From Minisyncoccota bacterium (lineage in GTDB: Bacteria; Verrucomicrobiota; Lentisphaeria; Oligosphaerales; MVZH01), in the NCBI GenBank assembly GCA_021734725.1, contig JAIPIM010000298.1, positions 1-5,048 on the forward strand: 5,048 bases of DNA. The letters are read 5' to 3'. How positions within the stretch are numbered: the first letter of the stretch is position 1; every line of letters begins with the position of its first letter. Under the pieces are notes generated by a model. The model was not told the DNA's origin. It did not search any database and saw nothing but the letters and a program-made list of their open reading frames with translations. A program made the translations under genes and the position numbers. This document shows, piece by piece, positions 1 to 5,048 of this stretch.

Positions 1-208
1 GGATGCGTCCCGTCAAAAGCGTTGCCCGCGCAGGCGAGCAGACTGGACTGGCACAAAAGAAATTATCGAAACGCATTCCGGCCGCGGCAAGCCGGTCGAG
101 ATTCGGCGTTTCAATCTCGTTGTTGCCGGCACATCCCATGGCCCAGGCACCCTGATCGTCCGATAAAATAAAGAGGATGTTCGAGAATGGTTTCTTTGAA
201 GATTTCAT
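1..208 (-). CDS. Sulfatase, S1 family (arylsulfatase-type), N-terminal part, cut by the window edge
   Basis: This is the first 69 residues of a sulfatase that continues beyond the left edge. The protein begins MKSSKKPFSNILFILSDDQG. The strand NILFILSDDQ carries the paired Asp17-Asp18 that bind the active-site calcium in this family. The stretch ETPNLDRLAAAGMRFDNFF (33-51) is the usual next block. C57-S-P-A-R61, followed by ATLLTGR, is the formylglycine signature: Cys57 would be oxidised by a sulfatase-maturating enzyme encoded elsewhere. The start is fixed by an in-frame TGA immediately before the ATG and by an AAGGAAGGG ribosome-binding site five bases upstream. There is no signal peptide, because the hydrophobic stretch is the first core beta strand, so a cytoplasmic location is inferred. 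It lies 73 bases after the rhamnosidase, which suggests that it desulfates rhamnose-containing glycans. The exact substrate cannot be read from this fragment. Confidence 0.92.
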   Translation of the reverse strand, partial: MKSSKKPFSNILFILSDDQGAWAMGCAGNNEIETPNLDRLAAAGMRFDNFFCASPVCSPARATLLTGRI

Positions 209-238
209 TCATGCCCTTCCTTGCCGGGAGTGAACCAT
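209..238 (-). other. Possible 9-codon leader ORF in front of the sulfatase
   Basis: The minus strand reads ATG (238), encodes MVHSRQGRA, and ends in a TGA that directly abuts the sulfatase ATG in the same frame. A GAGGAG sequence lies about ten bases upstream of this small ORF. The arrangement would allow translational coupling or reinitiation at the sulfatase. It may equally be chance, since nine codons carry no coding statistics. The rest of the gap between the rhamnosidase stop and the sulfatase holds no terminator-like hairpin that I can see, which is consistent with read-through of an operon. Confidence 0.2.
214..222 (-). promoter_or_regulatory. Ribosome-binding site of the sulfatase gene
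   Basis: AAGGAAGGG on the minus strand lies five bases before the ATG at 208. It decides the sulfatase start over the out-of-frame ATG four bases upstream (212). Confidence 0.7.
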
Positions 239-281
239 TAGGCGAATACTCCTCGTAATCCGCAATCGCCGCCCGCTCTCG

Positions 282-2876
282 TCACCCCGTGTCCGGCCAT
301 TCCACCCGGTACGTTCCGCCGGCCAACCGCACGTGCAATGCCGATCCATCGGCCTGACTGACCTCCGCCTCACTCGACAGGCTCAGACTTTCACCATCGA
401 GCAGAACAGCATCGCAGCCCGCGACGGGAATCGTCAGCGTTGCACGGCTGTTCGGTGGAATGGCCACTGACCATTTGAGCGTCCCACCGCTCCGCCGCCA
501 TGAACTGCGGATCGTACCGCGCGGCGATTCAAACGACGCTTCAACAAATTCAAGGCTCGGTAAAAAGGACGGTGCAAGATCAAAGGACTCAAAGCCGGGC
601 GATGCCTCATCAGGGCGGATCCCGCCCAAGCCAGTATAAAACCAGACGGCCGGACCGGCCATCGTGGAATGGATCTGAGACCAGTGGCCGTTCCACTGTT
701 CCCAGATCGTTGTCGCACCCGATCCCAGCATGTAACCCCAACTCGGCGCTGTCTCCTGGTTGAAGATCCGGTCAACGACATCGTCCCGCCCGTGACCCGA
801 TAAATAGTCGATGAGAAACCCGGTCGCCGTCATTCCCGTATCGAGATGGCCCCGCGAATCAACGGTAATCAACTCAATCAGTTTATCGTGAACCCTTTGC
901 CTCAGCTCCTCAGGCACCGCTCCAACTGCCAGGGGTAAGACTTGACAGGCCTGTTCAGGAAGCAGGTAATACCCGTGCTCTTCTTCGAAAAAGGTACGGT
1001 GAAGTCCCCGCCGCAATCGTTCCACTGTTGCTTCAGCCTCCGGGATCTCCTCGTCCCGCCCCAGCACGCGGGCTATTCGAATAAAAAGCTGCCATACGTG
1101 AATCATATACGCCGTGTTGACCAATTCCCTCATTGCGATGTCCGGTGCCCGACCGCTGTCCATGCCCCGCCCGAATGCCACCCAGTCGCCGTGGAAACAC
1201 CAGCCATAGGCATCCGCTTTCACGATTCCTTCACGAACGGCCCCCCGCACCCGCTTCAAGTAACCTCGCATCACCGGAAAAGCCGATTCCAGCGATCCAC
1301 GGTCCCGAAAGAAAAGCCACAAATGCCACGCCAGTACAACAACGACACCGCCCCAGATCGGACTCTCCTCCGCGTGAACCGTGGGCGCACAGTGCGAAAG
1401 TCGCCCGCTGTCGGGTTCATACACATCGCACCAGTCGATCAGCCATTTTCTCATAAACGAGGCAGCATCCATCGTGTACAGGTATGCCGGCAGCGCGGCC
1501 TGGCCGTCGGCACCGTAGCCAAACCGCTCACGATGCGGACAATCCACACTGTATCCGCCCAAATCCAGACACCGAAGCGTATGCACGTTAAGATCGTGAA
1601 TCCGGTTGAACAACTCGTTCGAGCACCGAAACGATCCCGCCGGGCTCATCGCCGATTCAATTAGAAATGCCTCCGCATCCGCAAGGCGCGGAAGGCTGTC
1701 GAGCCCTTCCACGGTCATATACCTGAAGCCCGCGTAGTTGAATTTGTTCTCAAACATATCTTCCCCATCGCCGGAAGCATGGTAGAAGGACACCTGGTTG
1801 TAGCTGTGATCCTCCACCCTTTCGTTGTCCGCCGGAAGATCGAAAAACCGCATGGTAACCGTCTGCCCGGCCGCAAGATCGCGAAACCGGATACGAACCC
1901 AGCCCGCAAGGCATGTACCGAAGTCAATTTCGTATCGTCCATCCCCCAGCGCCCGGATCTTGCGTGCCGGAAACGTCTCGCCAATCCGATTCGGCGGGCA
2001 CGTCCGCGCGCTGACGGTAATTGGAGGCGCGGAAACAGCTCGAGCCTTGTGCCAGCCTCTGTCCGAGCAATCCTGCCTGTTCCAGGCACGTACGTACGAA
2101 CGAGCGTCGACCTCTTCGCCGCCAAAGTTGTTCCACTGCCACAAGCCGACAATCAACCGGTTGGCCTCACGGCATAACCACGATTCGTCACTCGCAAACA
2201 ACACCCGCAGATCCTCTCCCGGCGAACGTGTGTAGCCTTGCAGGCGAAGCAACGGTGTCATCCCCTCATGTACCCTAAACTGATGCGAAAGATACCATCC
2301 GGAACTGCACCACAGCGCTATACAATTCACCCCTCGCCGTAGAAACGGCCGGACCTCATGGACAATAGACAAGGCGCGTGTATCGAGCTTGGTCAGGGAC
2401 GGCGCAAGCGGCTCCTCCCCAACCCGTCGACCATTGATGTAAAGTTCGTAGTACCCAAGGCAGACAACGGCCAATGACACCTGCTCCGGAAGATCATCGA
2501 TCACTACGTTACGCCGCATCCACCACGTGGGATGACGGTGAAGGGACCCCTTGTCGTCGAAGGTCGGACATGGCTCGCGGGCCGGGCTGATCCAGTCCGC
2601 ATCCCAGTCCGTTTCGTCCAGAAGCCCCATAGTCCAGTGGTTAATCTCACTCCATTCACCGGCATGACCGTGCGCATCCCAAACCCGTACCTGCCAGTAG
2701 TACCTGCCGCCACTGACCATGTTCACATCCGCCGGCACGGGACACTCTTGCTCGTCGCTGCAGACGCGGCCGCTGTCCCAAACGTCCCCGGAATCGTGGC
2801 GTAAACGGTCCGGGTGCGAGGCAATTCGAAGCTGGAAGGCCCCCTGAAACTGGATTAACCGCACAATTGACGTCAA
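282..2876 (-). CDS. Alpha-L-rhamnosidase, glycoside hydrolase family 78 (5' end apparently frameshifted)
   Basis: This enzyme hydrolyses terminal alpha-L-rhamnose with inversion. In the 864-residue frame, residues 10-95 are the N-terminal beta domain (QGAFQLRIAS, WDSGRV, YYWQVRVWDAHG, EWSE). Residues 115-280 are a jelly-roll domain (GYYELYINGRRVGEEPLAPS). Residues 300-400 are a second beta domain (YEIDFGTCLAGWVRIRF). Residues 410-750 are the (alpha/alpha)6 catalytic barrel, and 760-864 the C-terminal beta domain (ESPRGTIRSSW, AIPPNSRATLTIP). In the conserved segment DCPHRERFGYGADGQ (445-459), Glu450 is the probable general acid, with Asp445 and Asp457 beside it. Glu726 in ATTIWEQW is the probable general base. 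All catalytic residues are therefore present. No signal peptide is visible. The only in-frame starts are TTG 2876 and a GTG four codons later, both with poor ribosome sites. The natural ATG (2895) is out of frame. Lying 26 bases from the UroD-like gene as measured from that ATG, it is very likely co-transcribed. Confidence 0.95.
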   Translation of the reverse strand: MTSIVRLIQFQGAFQLRIASHPDRLRHDSGDVWDSGRVCSDEQECPVPADVNMVSGGRYYWQVRVWDAHGHAGEWSEINHWTMGLLDETDWDADWISPAREPCPTFDDKGSLHRHPTWWMRRNVVIDDLPEQVSLAVVCLGYYELYINGRRVGEEPLAPSLTKLDTRALSIVHEVRPFLRRGVNCIALWCSSGWYLSHQFRVHEGMTPLLRLQGYTRSPGEDLRVLFASDESWLCREANRLIVGLWQWNNFGGEEVDARSYVRAWNRQDCSDRGWHKARAVSAPPITVSARTCPPNRIGETFPARKIRALGDGRYEIDFGTCLAGWVRIRFRDLAAGQTVTMRFFDLPADNERVEDHSYNQVSFYHASGDGEDMFENKFNYAGFRYMTVEGLDSLPRLADAEAFLIESAMSPAGSFRCSNELFNRIHDLNVHTLRCLDLGGYSVDCPHRERFGYGADGQAALPAYLYTMDAASFMRKWLIDWCDVYEPDSGRLSHCAPTVHAEESPIWGGVVVVLAWHLWLFFRDRGSLESAFPVMRGYLKRVRGAVREGIVKADAYGWCFHGDWVAFGRGMDSGRAPDIAMRELVNTAYMIHVWQLFIRIARVLGRDEEIPEAEATVERLRRGLHRTFFEEEHGYYLLPEQACQVLPLAVGAVPEELRQRVHDKLIELITVDSRGHLDTGMTATGFLIDYLSGHGRDDVVDRIFNQETAPSWGYMLGSGATTIWEQWNGHWSQIHSTMAGPAVWFYTGLGGIRPDEASPGFESFDLAPSFLPSLEFVEASFESPRGTIRSSWRRSGGTLKWSVAIPPNSRATLTIPVAGCDAVLLDGESLSLSSEAEVSQADGSALHVRLAGGTYRVEWPDTG

Positions 2877-2895
2877 GATTACTAGGCCTCAGCAT
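2840..2895 (-). other. Out-of-frame remnant of the rhamnosidase N-terminus (frameshift/deletion junction)
   Basis: From ATG 2895 the minus strand encodes MLRPSNLDVNCAVNPVSGG. The segment NLDVNCAVNP matches the usual opening of GH78 enzymes (an N-L-x-V/C-x-x-x-x-N-P pattern), normally followed by GID, PR(L/F)SW and about 20-25 residues before the Q-x-A-Y/F-Q block. Here that block (QGAFQLRIAS) follows almost at once, one base out of frame. The missing piece should be of length 3n+2. A G5 run (minus strand, 2840-2844) lies at the junction and could also cause a sequencing or replication indel. Confidence 0.75.
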
Positions 2896-2902
2896 TGGAG
2901 TA

Positions 2903-2908
2903 CCTTGT
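2903..2908 (-). promoter_or_regulatory. Ribosome-binding site for the original rhamnosidase start
   Basis: ACAAGG on the minus strand lies seven bases before ATG 2895. It supports that ATG, rather than TTG 2876, as the true initiation site of the rhamnosidase gene. Confidence 0.55.
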
Positions 2909-2921
2909 GTTATTATGAGCC

Positions 2922-4295
2922 TTACAGCCGGTTTCGGGGGCACTGTGACCGCCTGTTTCTGAGGGTAATGCCGCCGACCGTCCGCTGAAAAGCCGGATCC
3001 GACTTTTCAGCGATATCAGGCTGTCGGATGTAGTGGCTCGGATTCATCAGATTCGGGGCGCTAAGTCCGACGGGCCGGTTGAAAATCTCGTCAATAACCT
3101 CTCGCGTTATGGCCACCCAGTGCCTGACTCGCTCCGGGTCGCCCTGCACAGTCTCCACGTCTTTGAGCGTGATATCCACATGACAGTCCTTGCATGCAGC
3201 CAAGTCGTTCCTCAAGATGGAACGAACCCTGTGTACATCAAAGCCGTAGCCTACCATGTCGGCGGGACTCGGACGGTAACTCAGAACGTAGTCCTCCCAT
3301 ATCTGCTCCGCGCATCGGGCAACATCGGCAAAAGGTGATACGGCTATACGGCGAAGGTTCGGTATGCGCCGCAACATGTCGATCTTGTTGGTGAGGTCTT
3401 CGCAACAGCCATAGGCCACCAGGCCGAAGGGCTCGAGTATTGGAAGCTGATACCGCACCATGAATTCATCGTGCATGTCCGGAGAAACAGCCGTCAATTC
3501 CTGGGCCGCCATGAACCACCACAGCTGCTTGCGCTTGACACCGTTCACATTGGCCGCCGGATCGTCCAATTCCTCGGCATAGGGCATGGCCTGATTCTGG
3601 TGCGCGCAAAGTCCCCAGTCGCCGCGGGCTTCAGCCTCCTCATGCGTTCGTAAAATCCCGTCGCTCATGAACTTGACAAGGCGATGCAGCCAATCAGGAT
3701 GGTCGACCATATCCATCATGACATTTTCGATTCCGCGTAAATATCCCAAGTCGGTGGAGATATCGCCGGTCCACATGCGGTACGCCGGGCCGCGGTCCAC
3801 ATTGATCGTGATGATGTCACCAATGGCATCCTGGAGTCGTCGCACGTTTCTTGACGTCTCATCCTCATCAATTGCGTGCCGGGGGAAGCGAAGATTGTCG
3901 ATGTCTTCGAGGTCTTTAATAGGATAATCTATCTTGAAGGAGCCTCCGGGTTCATCGCTGTAATTGCGTTCCCCGGACACGCCCCAACCATTGCATGTTC
4001 TCGTTGCCTGCACCGTAACCCAAGGCTCAAAGATGGAATCATCATCGAAGGCGCCCCAGAACAGATGCTTGCGGAAAAAGTCCTCGTAATGCCGGGCAAA
4101 TGGATCTTCGCACATGCATTTCGACTGCGGCATTTCCTTCCACGCAAACGCACGAACGTAGATCAACGGGCGCGTCTTGCGGAGGCTGTTGTGAGCTCGC
4201 CATAATGCACGGCGTTCCACTTGAACCGGTTTCGCGCAAAGCTCCACATACTGCTTTGCCAAATCACGCAAAATTCCCGCGTCTCGATTATTCAC
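2922..4295 (-). CDS. Uroporphyrinogen decarboxylase (URO-D) superfamily protein of unknown substrate
   Basis: This is a TIM-barrel protein related to HemE and to MtaA/CmuA-type corrinoid methyltransferases, but of the divergent type found near sugar-catabolism genes. Recognisable blocks (numbered from GTG) are LEDIDNLRFP (about 129-138), the strongly characteristic AYGCCEDLTNKIDMLRRIPNL followed by RRIAVSPFADV (294-325), and ITLKDVETVQGDPERVRHW (375-393). Cys297-Cys298 are candidates for metal or thiol chemistry. HemE itself is shorter (about 350 residues) and has no GCCE block, so heme synthesis is unlikely. The reading frame is open to ATG 4319, but that ATG has no ribosome site. GTG 4295 has AAAGGTG five bases upstream and gives 457 residues. 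The family core ends near EVIDEIF (404); the last 53 residues are an unusual tail containing a palindrome. It is the first gene of the inferred operon. A role in demethylation or another modification of the imported glycan is only a guess. Confidence 0.85.
   Translation of the reverse strand: MNNRDAGILRDLAKQYVELCAKPVQVERRALWRAHNSLRKTRPLIYVRAFAWKEMPQSKCMCEDPFARHYEDFFRKHLFWGAFDDDSIFEPWVTVQATRTCNGWGVSGERNYSDEPGGSFKIDYPIKDLEDIDNLRFPRHAIDEDETSRNVRRLQDAIGDIITINVDRGPAYRMWTGDISTDLGYLRGIENVMMDMVDHPDWLHRLVKFMSDGILRTHEEAEARGDWGLCAHQNQAMPYAEELDDPAANVNGVKRKQLWWFMAAQELTAVSPDMHDEFMVRYQLPILEPFGLVAYGCCEDLTNKIDMLRRIPNLRRIAVSPFADVARCAEQIWEDYVLSYRPSPADMVGYGFDVHRVRSILRNDLAACKDCHVDITLKDVETVQGDPERVRHWVAITREVIDEIFNRPVGLSAPNLMNPSHYIRQPDIAEKSDPAFQRTVGGITLRNRRSQCPRNRL
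2983..3012. repeat. 30-base near-perfect palindrome inside the 3' end of the UroD-like gene
   Basis: The arms CGCTGAAAAG and CTTTTCAGCG are perfectly complementary over 10 bp. The centre holds a further palindrome, CGGATCCG, separated from the arms by a single C/A mismatch, so 14 of 15 positions pair. On the minus strand it encodes the tail segment AEKSDPAFQR. No T-run follows in either direction nearby, so it is not a classical intrinsic terminator. It could be an mRNA processing or stability hairpin between the two genes, a protein-binding site, or a small repeat element inserted in frame. Confidence 0.7.
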
Positions 4296-4300
4296 TGCGT

Positions 4301-4309
4301 CACCTTTCC
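4301..4309 (-). promoter_or_regulatory. Ribosome-binding site of the UroD-like gene, deciding a GTG start
   Basis: GGAAAGGTG on the minus strand is followed by ACGCA and then GTG at 4295. The upstream in-frame ATG (4319) is preceded by an AT-rich stretch without purine-rich complementarity to 16S rRNA, so the GTG start is preferred. Confidence 0.7.
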
Positions 4310-4361
4310 AAGAATCCATTCAATTGCTTAAGCTGTCGGAGAAAGAACAAGGTAAAACAAC

Positions 4362-4389
4362 AGTGTAATCTTGGCCCGGGTAATATCAA
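4362..4389 (-). promoter_or_regulatory. Candidate sigma70-type promoter for the operon
   Basis: The minus strand has TTGATA (4389-4384), a 16-base spacer and TACACT (4367-4362), which match the -35 and -10 consensus at 5/6 and 4/6. It would give a leader of about 60 bases before GTG 4295. The spacer is one base short of ideal, and sigma preferences in the presumed phylum are poorly defined, so this is a plausible but unproven site. Confidence 0.35.
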
Positions 4390-4431
4390 GGACGGCACAT
4401 CGCGGGATTTCCAGTTGTAAAGCGGTCCTAT

Positions 4432-4459
4432 GGGCCGCAGACCAACGCACCTGCGGGCC
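4432..4459. repeat. Hairpin A of the leader (9-bp stem, one mismatch)
   Basis: GGGCCGCAG (4432-4440) and CTGCGGGCC (4451-4459) pair at 8 of 9 positions around a 10-base loop. Its right arm overlaps the left arm of the next hairpin (4455-4499), so the two cannot form together. No T-run follows, so it is not a standard terminator. Confidence 0.5.
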
Positions 4460-4499
4460 TGGAGACCCACTTTACTTGCGGGTCGGCGACTCAAGGCCC
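4455..4499. repeat. Hairpin B of the leader (nested stem, overlapping hairpin A)
   Basis: GGGCCTGGAG (4455-4464) pairs with CTCAAGGCCC (4490-4499) at 9 of 10 positions. Inside it, ACCC (4465-4468) pairs with GGGT (4480-4483), giving a nested stem with a six-base bulge on one side and an 11-base loop. GGGCC at 4455-4459 is shared with hairpin A. Confidence 0.5.
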
Positions 4500-4704
4500 T
4501 ATATTTCTTGCGTTGCGCTGTACGTCCGAATGACCAAAACCCGGAGCACACGGACTTAGCCATTAAACAAATCCACAGCGATCCTATAACTCATCAGAAT
4601 TGGCGGATTTCGGGGCATTTTATGCTTGGGTGACTGCAAATTTCGCGACTCCCAGTTTGCATTTTTAAACAATTTGTGATTGAACATCCAGCATCGAAAC
4701 AACC

Positions 4705-4780
4705 AGATTACGGTAAAGATTACGGTAAAGATGAAGGTGAAAACGCTTCAAAACCGTAATCTTTACCCTAATCTTTCACC
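4705..4780. repeat. Cluster of 12-bp repeats in direct and inverted orientation forming a long hairpin
   Basis: The unit GATTACGGTAAA occurs twice in exact tandem (4706-4717 and 4718-4729), followed by a degenerate third copy (4730-4741, 9 of 12). The complementary strand of the same unit then occurs about twice (4753-4780). As a result, 4705-4726 pairs with 4753-4774 at 21 of 22 positions around a 26-base loop, which itself can form a short TGAAG/CTTCA stem. The repeat has a six-base sub-period (ACGGTA, AAGATT). It contains no gene. It could be a dispersed intergenic repeat, a structured RNA or a terminator-like element. Confidence 0.75.
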
Positions 4781-4836
4781 CCAATGGATCCCATGGGATG
4801 CCTGTGAAACAAATCCAACTGTGGATAAGCCCGGAT

Positions 4837-4849
4837 GGGGGGGGTGGGG
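4837..4849 (+). repeat. Poly-G tract (G8-T-G4)
   Basis: Eight consecutive G, one T and four G lie in non-coding sequence. Such a run is prone to length change and to sequencing error. I see no gene whose start or promoter spacing it would control. Confidence 0.6.
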
Positions 4850-4873
4850 AGCAACGGCGGCCCCGGCGGACGT

Positions 4874-4896
4874 TGGTCATTGCCGGAAAATGACCA
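4874..4896. repeat. Perfect 8-bp inverted repeat with 7-base loop
   Basis: TGGTCATT (4874-4881) and AATGACCA (4889-4896) are exactly complementary around GCCGGAA. It lies about 95 bases after the stop of the reading-frame tail at the right edge. It could be a transcription-factor operator or a weak terminator hairpin for that upstream gene, but it has no T-run on either side. Confidence 0.5.
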
Positions 4897-4990
4897 CATT
4901 CGACTCTGTTTCTTCCGAACAGAAGTAAACGGCACGCAATAGACACTGAGCATGGCAGCCCGTTCAGCATTGGCGCGGAATGGCATTTCT

Positions 4991-5047
4991 TTATTCCAGG
5001 CGATCACCCAGATCGAATCCGACGCGCCCCACAATTTCGTTCACGGT
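4991..5047 (-). CDS. Possible C-terminal tail of a gene entering from the right edge, AraC-like
   Basis: One minus-strand frame is open from the edge and encodes TVNEIVGRVGFDLGDRLE before TAA (4993-4991). The first 12 residues resemble the second helix-turn-helix of AraC/XylS regulators, where a pattern like T-V-x-E-I-A-x-x-V-G-F is usual. The expected continuation (aromatic-F-x-R-x-F-K, then G-x-S-P-x-x-Y-R) is absent in this frame, so the gene would be truncated or frameshifted, or the likeness is chance. A regulator here would fit as controller of the downstream glycan operon. With 18 codons visible this is only a suggestion. Confidence 0.2.
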   Translation of the reverse strand, partial: TVNEIVGRVGFDLGDRLE

Positions 5048-5048
5048 T

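Larger units (their letters stand above)
4320..4990. other. Long non-coding region upstream of the operon
   Basis: About 670 bases without a credible gene. Open frames here are short and on both strands, and their translations are rich in basic residues with no recognisable domain. The sequence holds the candidate promoter, hairpins A and B, the 12-bp repeat cluster, the G tract and the 8-bp inverted repeat, listed separately. No tRNA, CRISPR array or known riboswitch consensus was recognised. Confidence 0.6.

Noticed and set aside
942..1664. Plus-strand open frame of 240 residues antisense to the rhamnosidase
   Set aside because: It lies wholly within a clearly identified GH78 gene, has no recognisable domain, and its composition is that of a shadow frame.
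1715..2152. Minus-strand open frame of 145 residues
   Set aside because: It overlaps the rhamnosidase in another frame, with low-complexity Arg/Gly/Ala content and no family likeness.
2656..2943. Minus-strand open frame of 95 residues across the rhamnosidase start, as a separate gene
   Set aside because: Only its first part from ATG 2895 is meaningful, as the displaced GH78 N-terminus. The remainder is a shadow of the enzyme.
4300..4563. Minus-strand open frame of 87 residues in the leader region
   Set aside because: No domain, strongly basic composition, comparable open frames on the opposite strand, and a hairpin-rich sequence. It is probably non-coding.
4583..4605. CTGATGAG on the minus strand, resembling a hammerhead ribozyme core
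   Set aside because: No matching stem II, GAAA box or cleavage-site stem follows at suitable spacing.
4634..4670. TGCAAA...TTTGCA followed by a T5 run as a plus-strand terminator
   Set aside because: The stem is only six AT-rich pairs with a 15-base loop, and no plus-strand gene precedes it.
4820..4828. Perfect DnaA box (TGTGGATAA, the complement of TTATCCACA)
   Set aside because: A single box with no cluster, no AT-rich unwinding region beside it and no dnaA/dnaN context. Chance occurrence is plausible, so this is not an origin.
4837..4859. G-quadruplex or phase-variable tract
   Set aside because: Only two separate runs of three or more G are present before GG pairs, and no gene start or promoter spacing depends on the tract, so it is recorded only as a repeat.
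4768..5034. Minus-strand open frame of 88 residues at the right end
   Set aside because: It needs a TTG start without a clear ribosome site, crosses the G8 tract and hairpin, and encodes a proline-rich stretch from the poly-G. No family recognised.

Overview
The window looks like part of a carbohydrate-catabolism locus from a heterotrophic bacterium. A GH78 rhamnosidase, an S1-family sulfatase and a uroporphyrinogen-decarboxylase-like protein of the kind common in Planctomycetes, Lentisphaerae, Kiritimatiellota and Verrucomicrobia sit together, which suggests a member of that superphylum. The assignment is an inference from gene content; nothing taxonomically diagnostic, such as rRNA, is present.

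All genes lie on the minus strand, so they read from right to left. At 2922-4295 is a UroD-superfamily TIM-barrel protein of unknown substrate. After a 26-base gap comes an alpha-L-rhamnosidase (GH78) at 282-2876, whose natural start is probably the ATG at 2895, now in another frame. After a further 73 bases comes the N-terminus of a sulfatase (208 down to 1), cut by the left edge but clearly identified by its C-S-P-A-R formylglycine motif. Close spacing and shared orientation suggest one operon. Neither the rhamnosidase nor the sulfatase shows a signal peptide, so the pair probably finishes degradation of imported, sulfated, rhamnose-containing oligosaccharides in the cytoplasm.

The 700 bases upstream of the operon (4296-4990) contain no convincing gene. 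They do contain structure: a plausible sigma70-type promoter at 4362-4389, two overlapping and mutually exclusive hairpins at 4432-4499, a set of 12-bp repeats in direct and inverted orientation at 4705-4780, a G8 tract, and a perfect 8-bp inverted repeat at 4874-4896. At the extreme right edge an 18-codon minus-strand reading-frame tail weakly resembles the second helix-turn-helix of AraC-type regulators.

The strongest anomalies are these. The conserved GH78 N-terminal motif (NLDVNCAVNP) is intact but in a different frame from the rest of the enzyme, with about 20-25 family residues missing at the junction. The UroD-like protein has a non-family C-terminal tail carrying a near-perfect 30-base palindrome. 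The leader region is unusually rich in repeats and hairpins.
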